Positions 5,231 to 9,026 of a stretch of DNA of 9,026 nucleotides are shown in pieces. A model generated the notes under the pieces. That model did no database searches. It was not told the DNA's origin and worked only from the letters and a program-made list of their open reading frames with translations. The DNA is taken from positions 1-9,026 of the forward strand of contig CAYMLQ010000243.1 of assembly GCA_964390795.1 (NCBI GenBank). The letters run 5' to 3'. Each line of letters starts with the position of its first letter. Positions within the stretch are counted from its first letter, which is position 1. Source of the DNA: CAYMLQ01 sp964390795. GTDB lineage: Bacteria > Verrucomicrobiota > Kiritimatiellia > RFP12 > UBA1067. The translations under genes and the position numbers were made by a program.

Positions 5231-7150
5231 ATGGTAAGACGCGGGTTGATTCTGGCGGGGCTTTGGGCGTGTGCGTACGGTGCCGGTGCGCAAGTCGAGA
5301 AACCGTGTGATCCTTATACGGTGACGCGGGAAGAGGTCAAGGCGCGGCTGGACAAAATGCCCGCAACGCACCCGCGTCTGTTCGTGAGGCGTGCGGACGC
5401 CTTCGTCAAGGTGCGCGGGGTGATCGACCAGCGGCCCGAGTGGAAAATGATTCGCGACTGGATCGTCCGGGACGCCGACGACGCGCTGTCGAAAGAGCCG
5501 GTTCAGAGGGTCATGCAGGGCATGCGCATGCAGGGGCAGCACGAGGTCGAGAAGCGCCTGGGCCTTCTGGCTGCGGCCTACTGGCTCACGGAGAAGCCCG
5601 AATACGCAGAGCGCGCCAAGAAGGAACTGCTGGCGGCAGCGGCGTTTGAGGATTGGAACCCCAGTCACTTTCTGGACACGGGCGAGATGACGCTGGGCGT
5701 CGCCCTGGGGTACGACTGGCTGTATGATGTCTTGGACGAGACCACGCGCAAGACGCTTTGCGAGGCGATCCGGGAGAAGGGGCTGAAGCAGGCGCTCGCG
5801 AAAAAGTACTTCTGGACCAAGGGCAACAACAACTGGTCGCAGGTCTGCTGGGCCGGCATGGTCGCGGGAGCGCTGGCCATCCGCGACCAGGAGCCGGAAC
5901 TGGCCCTCGACATCATCCACCAGGCGGTCACCTCGGTGCCCTATTCCATCAAGCCCTACGAGCCCAACGGCAGCTATCCCGAGGGGCCTGCCTATTGGAC
6001 GTATGGGACGACCTACTACGTGTTCATGATGGATCTGCTGCGCAAAGCGCTGGACACCGATTTCGGCTTGTACGATCTGGCTGGCTTCGCGAAGACCGGC
6101 GACTACATCAACATCGTGACCGGGCCGAGCGGCCGGTTTTACAACTACGCGGACGGCGGGGACGGCCGCAGCCACCTGCCTGCCTTGTGGTGGCTGGCGC
6201 TGCGGAGCGGCAGGCCCGACTGGTTGCGCCGCGAAAGCCTCGACGTGCGCGAGGCGGTGCGCCTGAACGATCCGCGCAAGACGGGGCTCAGGAGCCTGCC
6301 GTTCCCCGTTCTGCTGCTCTTCTGGTATCAGGACTTGGACGCGCAGGCGCCGAACCGGATGCCGCTCAACTGGGCGAGCGAGGGGCATGTGCCGATCATC
6401 GTGATGCGGACCTCGTGGGACGATCCGAACGCGGGCTATTTGGCGACCAAGGGCGGCCCCGCCGTGCAAAACCACGGCCACATGGACTCCGGGTCGTTCA
6501 TCTACGAGGCGGACGGGCTCCGGTGGGCGGTGGATCTGGGCGCGCAAAGCTACTATTCGATCGAGAAGCTGGGCATGAACCTGTGGAACTCCAAGCAGGA
6601 CTCCGACCGCTGGAAGATCTTCCGCCTGAGCAGCGCGAGCCACAACGTGGTGACCGTCGACGGGCAGCTGCATGTGGCCAAAGGGTTCGGCAAGATCCTG
6701 AAATTCGACAGCGACCCGATGTTGCCGCATACGGTGATCGACCTCAGCGAAGTGTATGAGGGGCAGGCGAAGAGCGTGACGCGGGCGTGCGCGCTGCTGC
6801 CGTCGCGCACGGGCGTGGTTCAGGACCGCCTGGCCGGGGTGAAGCCGGGGGCCAAGGTGCGCTGGGCCATGGTGACGAATGCCAAGTCGTGCGCGGCGCA
6901 GGGCAGCGAGATGGTGCTGAAGGACGGCGAGAAGTCGCTGGCGGTGCGAGCGGTCACGCCCGCCTCAGTGACATGGGCGGTGACGGATCTGTCGAAGCCG
7001 CCCCAAGCGTGGGACGTGGCCAACAAGGGCGCCAGCATGATCAGCTTCGAGGTTGACGCTCCGGCGAGCGGAACGGTTCAGTTCCGCGTGCTGCTGGTGC
7101 CGGGAAGCGCGCAGGCTGAGAAGGCGGTGCCGGATTTCTTGGGGAGGTAG
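5231..7150 (+). CDS. Secreted heparinase II/III-like polysaccharide lyase
   Basis: The product probably cleaves a uronate-containing polysaccharide by beta-elimination outside the cytoplasm. The N-terminus MVRRGLILAGLWACAYGAGA followed by QVEKP looks like a signal peptide cut after AGA. An alpha-helical toroid region follows (about 40-380), with NNNWSQVCWAGMVAGALA and PEGPAYWTYGTTYYVF; Tyr255, Tyr258, Tyr262 and Tyr263 are candidates for the catalytic Tyr. The C-terminal Hepar_II_III beta-sandwich carries NHGHMDSGSF (His415, His417, Asp419) and then FRLSSASHNVVTVDG, both typical of the family. The length of 639 residues is normal. The start is uncertain: ATG 5231 is preferred for the signal peptide and upstream G-run, but ATG 5219 and GTG 5207 are in frame. 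I cannot assign a PL family or substrate; alginate, glycosaminoglycan and related polymers are all possible. The convergent SGNH hydrolase may act on the same material. Confidence 0.85.
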   Translation: MVRRGLILAGLWACAYGAGAQVEKPCDPYTVTREEVKARLDKMPATHPRLFVRRADAFVKVRGVIDQRPEWKMIRDWIVRDADDALSKEPVQRVMQGMRMQGQHEVEKRLGLLAAAYWLTEKPEYAERAKKELLAAAAFEDWNPSHFLDTGEMTLGVALGYDWLYDVLDETTRKTLCEAIREKGLKQALAKKYFWTKGNNNWSQVCWAGMVAGALAIRDQEPELALDIIHQAVTSVPYSIKPYEPNGSYPEGPAYWTYGTTYYVFMMDLLRKALDTDFGLYDLAGFAKTGDYINIVTGPSGRFYNYADGGDGRSHLPALWWLALRSGRPDWLRRESLDVREAVRLNDPRKTGLRSLPFPVLLLFWYQDLDAQAPNRMPLNWASEGHVPIIVMRTSWDDPNAGYLATKGGPAVQNHGHMDSGSFIYEADGLRWAVDLGAQSYYSIEKLGMNLWNSKQDSDRWKIFRLSSASHNVVTVDGQLHVAKGFGKILKFDSDPMLPHTVIDLSEVYEGQAKSVTRACALLPSRTGVVQDRLAGVKPGAKVRWAMVTNAKSCAAQGSEMVLKDGEKSLAVRAVTPASVTWAVTDLSKPPQAWDVANKGASMISFEVDAPASGTVQFRVLLVPGSAQAEKAVPDFLGR

Positions 7151-7174
7151 ACCCTAAGCCGAAGTTCCAGCAAT

Positions 7175-7321
7175 CCCAGGGCAAACGCATCTAATTTTTC
7201 ATGTTTGAGAAAACGATTCAGGAGCTTCCGACAAAGAACAGCTTTCGTCTCACGCCCAAGCCCCAAAGTGCGGAGAGCCCCGACTTCTCTTGGCGTGAAA
7301 GATGGATGCGGTTGCCATGGG
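7175..7321. repeat. 147-bp imperfect inverted repeat filling a convergent intergenic gap
   Basis: The arms 7175-7191 and 7305-7321 match at 15 of 17 positions after reverse complementing; the core pair is GGCAAACGCATC and GATGCGGTTGCC. Weaker pairing continues inward, between TTTTTCATG...GAGAA on the left and TTCTC...CGTGAAAGA on the right. The element starts 24 bp after the lyase stop and ends 18 bp before the SGNH stop. As a transcript from either side it could form a long hairpin and so might help end both transcripts, but there is no clear U-tract. Confidence 0.6.
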
Positions 7322-7339
7322 CACATTTAGGCAGTGGTG

Positions 7340-8512
7340 TTATTGCACGCCCGCCGCGCCGAGGCCGAAGAGCTTGAACTCGTGGCCGTCGCTGCCGGGG
7401 TTCTTCTCCTCGAGCAGCTCGATGCGCACGATGTGCTTGCCGGGCTTAAGGTCCTTGGCGAGCAGGTTGGTGCTGCGGTAGCCGCCCCAAGTCTGATTGA
7501 ACCAGCCATCGTAAATCACGGGCGTGCCGCCGTCAATCTGGAGCTTGGCCTTGCCCATGGCGCGCTTGATCACGAAGTGCATCGAGAAGATCGCCGTGCC
7601 GTTGATCTCGAACTCGATCACGCTGCCCGGTTTGTCGCTGACCCAGTTCTTCCAGGTCGTGTCGAGGATCCAGCCGCTGTTGCTGAGGGGCTTCAGCGCT
7701 GGGGCCTCGAAGAGCGAGGTGCGTTCGTACAGGTCGCTGAAGAGCGGTGCGGGCAGGGGCGCTGGATGTGGCACGGGCGTCGCGCCCGTGGAGAGACACG
7801 GGCGAGACGCCCGTGCCACATCCAGAAGGTGCGTCACAAACGCAGCGGCGCACGCGTGGCCGGGGTCGTTCGGGTGGACCTCGTCGGCCATGACGGCGTC
7901 CCACGCCAGGCGCCCGGCTTTGATCTCCGGCCAGAGCGCGTCGCGGAAGCTGACGATCGGCAGGCTGTAGTGCGCGCCGACTTTGCTGTGCCACTCCTGC
8001 GCATTGCCGCCGCCCTGATGCATCATGAAGAGCTGCACGACCGCCGGCTGGTTGGGCTGCTTGAGAATCTGCCGGAGCAGGCCTTCAAGCGTTTCGGCGA
8101 ACGCCTGGGCGTTTCCGTCGTTGACGCCGAACTCGACGACGACGAAGTCGGGATTGTGTGCGAGCAGGTCGCGCTGGGCGCGCAGCGCGGCGAAGTTGGA
8201 GCCGGTCGCGCCGACGCCGGCGTTGACGAACTCGATCTGCGCGTGGGTGAACGCCTTGCGCCACCAGTCGGCCACGAGGTTGCCGTAGCGGAGTTCGGGC
8301 TTGGTGGCCTTGGCGCCTTGGGTGATGGAGCCGCCGATCACGGCCACGGTGACCTTCTCGCCGCGCTGGGCTTTGGCCATGACCTGCCATACGCGGCTGA
8401 GGTCGCCGGTACTGGCGAGCGCTTGCGGGCAGACGGGCTTATTGTCAAACGCCTGTGCGCAGGCGGCGGCAAGAGCGAAAACGGCGAGAGCTGCGGAGGT
8501 CAGCGGTTTCAT
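7340..8512 (-). CDS. Secreted SGNH/GDSL hydrolase with C-terminal beta domain
   Basis: This is probably a carbohydrate esterase or related serine hydrolase acting outside the cytoplasm. The 390 residues begin with a signal peptide (MKPLTSAALAVFALAAACAQA, cut before FDNKP). SGNH blocks are in order: GGSITQG (60-66, nucleophile Ser62), AGVGATGSNF (98-107, oxyanion Gly), FGVND (128-132, Asn131) and DEVHPND (210-216, catalytic Asp210 and His213). Residues from about 256 form a separate beta-rich domain (GWILDTTWKNWVSDKPGS, YDGWFNQTWGGYRSTNLL, GKHIVRIELLEE). A 64-bp double-hairpin repeat is read through at residues 229-251, between the domains. The ATG at 8510-8512 is chosen over one 10 codons upstream because AAGGAG lies 8 nt before it and the signal peptide begins there. 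It converges on the lyase gene. The ester substrate is unknown; acetyl or ferulyl sugars are typical guesses. Confidence 0.9.
   Translation of the reverse strand: MKPLTSAALAVFALAAACAQAFDNKPVCPQALASTGDLSRVWQVMAKAQRGEKVTVAVIGGSITQGAKATKPELRYGNLVADWWRKAFTHAQIEFVNAGVGATGSNFAALRAQRDLLAHNPDFVVVEFGVNDGNAQAFAETLEGLLRQILKQPNQPAVVQLFMMHQGGGNAQEWHSKVGAHYSLPIVSFRDALWPEIKAGRLAWDAVMADEVHPNDPGHACAAAFVTHLLDVARASRPCLSTGATPVPHPAPLPAPLFSDLYERTSLFEAPALKPLSNSGWILDTTWKNWVSDKPGSVIEFEINGTAIFSMHFVIKRAMGKAKLQIDGGTPVIYDGWFNQTWGGYRSTNLLAKDLKPGKHIVRIELLEEKNPGSDGHEFKLFGLGAAGVQ
7762..7825. repeat. 64-bp double-hairpin palindrome inside the SGNH hydrolase gene (GRDARA-type repeat)
   Basis: The arms 7762-7790 and 7797-7825 are 29 nt each and complement one another with a single mismatch, around the loop GAGAGA (7791-7796). 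Each arm also folds on itself: CACGGGCG-TCG-CGCCCGTG at 7772-7790 and CACGGGCG-AGA-CGCCCGTG at 7797-7815. So it can form one long hairpin or two short ones. Spurious translations of such repeats give HGRDARAT or VARASRP peptides, which I remember as common in PVC-group genomes. In this gene it is translated in frame. Confidence 0.9.
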
Positions 8513-8551
8513 TCTGTAATCTCCTTGCTTGAGAAGGGACATGAATAAGAG

Positions 8552-8580
8552 AGTATAACGCCGTTTAACGCGAGTGTCAG
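8552..8580 (-). promoter_or_regulatory. Strong sigma-70-like promoter of the SGNH hydrolase gene
   Basis: On the minus strand CTGACA (complement of 8575-8580) and TATACT (complement of 8552-8557) each match 5 of 6 consensus bases, with an ideal 17-bp spacer. Transcription would start near 8545, about 33 nt before the ATG at 8512. AAGGAG sits between them at a normal spacing. Confidence 0.6.
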
Positions 8581-8675
8581 TCGCAATCGGAGAGGCGGAG
8601 AGGCGTCCCGAAGGGGAGTCGTGCGCCCTTATGAACTTTCCGCTGGCGTGCGGCCAAGCCTATTGGTAAAGTCTT

Positions 8676-8704
8676 GTCCTACGGTAGGCGATCAATCGTC
8701 CTAC
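8676..8704. promoter_or_regulatory. Candidate operator upstream of cydA (three GTCCTAC-like half sites)
   Basis: GTCCTAC occurs at 8676-8682 and again at 8698-8704, 22 bp apart (about two helical turns). Between them GTAGG at 8684-8688 makes the perfect palindrome CCTAC-G-GTAGG (8678-8688). The sites end 17 bp before the cydA start codon. That is a plausible position for a redox or oxygen-responsive repressor, but the regulator is not identified. Confidence 0.35.
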
Positions 8705-8721
8705 ACATGGGAGGTGCGCGG

Positions 8722-9026
8722 ATGGATGCGGTATGGCTGGCTCGGTTGCAGTTCGCCCTGACGGTGGGCTTTCACTATCTTTTCCCGCCGCTGTCGATCG
8801 GGCTGGGATGGATGATCTTCGGCTATCAGACGCGCTTTCTGAAAACGGGCGAGCCCGTCTATCAGCAGCTCGCCCGCTTCTGGACGCGCCTGTTCGCCGT
8901 CACCTTCGCCGTGGGCGTCGCGACGGGCATCACCATGGAGTTCCAGTTCGGCACCAACTGGGCTGCCTATTCGCGCTTCGTGGGCGACATCTTCGGTGCG
9001 CCGCTGGCCGCGGAGGGCGTGTTCGC
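8722..9026 (+). CDS. cydA: Cytochrome bd ubiquinol oxidase subunit I (N-terminal part, runs off the window)
   Basis: The first 101 codons encode the start of CydA, the quinol-oxidising and haem-binding subunit of the high-affinity terminal oxidase in the inner membrane. RLQFALTVGFHYLFPPLSIG (8-27) contains His18, equivalent to the haem b595 ligand His19 of E. coli. FWTRLFAVTFAVGVATGITM (53-72) and EFQFGTNW (73-80) are nearly identical to the family, and GAPLAAEG ends with Glu98, equivalent to E. coli Glu99 at the haem site. The frame is open to the end of the window, and the rest of subunit I and presumably cydB follow. GGGAGG at 8709-8714, seven nt before the ATG, supports the start. The 209 bp between the SGNH and cydA starts hold both divergent promoter regions and an 8-bp tandem duplication GGAGAGGC (8589-8604). 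Confidence 0.96.
   Translation, partial: MDAVWLARLQFALTVGFHYLFPPLSIGLGWMIFGYQTRFLKTGEPVYQQLARFWTRLFAVTFAVGVATGITMEFQFGTNWAAYSRFVGDIFGAPLAAEGVF

Noticed and set aside
5030..6730. 566-codon open frame on the minus strand opposite the lyase gene
   Set aside because: It is a high-GC shadow of the well-supported heparinase-like frame. The translation is rich in R, P, H and Q without any domain motif, and it runs into the HIT gene region.
7078..7326. 82-codon minus-strand frame with FLKHEKLDAFAL, resembling the start of four-helix-bundle (23S rRNA intervening-sequence) proteins
   Set aside because: The resemblance covers about ten residues, the frame then runs into the lyase gene, and it comes from the inverted repeat. 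It is too little to call a remnant gene.
7334..8548. 404-codon open frame on the plus strand opposite the SGNH hydrolase
   Set aside because: Antisense shadow. The opposite strand shows all SGNH blocks, a signal peptide, an SD and a promoter, while this one shows no recognisable motif.

Overview
The window looks like chromosomal DNA from a GC-rich bacterium of the Planctomycetes-Verrucomicrobia-Chlamydiae (PVC) superphylum, most likely the Verrucomicrobiota/Kiritimatiellota/Lentisphaerota side. The reasons are a Minf_1886-family protein, a secreted heparinase II/III-type lyase beside a secreted SGNH hydrolase, and a palindromic repeat of the type that reads as 'GRDARAT' or 'VARASRP' peptides. 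The lineage call is inference from remembered family distribution, not from a search.

Layout: (1) bases 1-83 are the last codons of a response-regulator receiver domain. (2) A sugar-use pair follows: a ribokinase reading frame that has lost its central half, then a 10-TM GRP/DMT-type sugar permease. About 540 bp of palindromic repeat DNA separate them. (3) On the minus strand, psd and pssA form the two-step phosphatidylethanolamine branch. pssA converges tightly on the permease. (4) A 338-bp repeat-filled gap follows. (5) A minus-strand pair encodes a HIT-family hydrolase and a Minf_1886 protein, with a heptamer tandem repeat between them. (6) A plus-strand secreted heparinase II/III-like polysaccharide lyase is divergent from the HIT gene. 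It converges on a minus-strand secreted SGNH hydrolase, and a long imperfect inverted repeat fills the gap between them. (7) The window ends in the first 101 codons of cydA (cytochrome bd oxidase subunit I).

Functionally the window mixes housekeeping genes (phospholipid synthesis, HIT hydrolase, cytochrome bd) with carbohydrate scavenging (sugar permease, ribokinase remnant, lyase, esterase-like hydrolase). I see no defence system, CRISPR array, RNA gene or transposase.

The most notable signals lie outside the genes. Three of the longer gaps carry large imperfect inverted repeats, several of them of different sequence. Two repeat ends supply or overlap a gene's stop codon. A 64-bp double-hairpin repeat is read in frame through the SGNH hydrolase between its two domains. 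The ribokinase carries a clean in-frame internal deletion that removes its catalytic centre.
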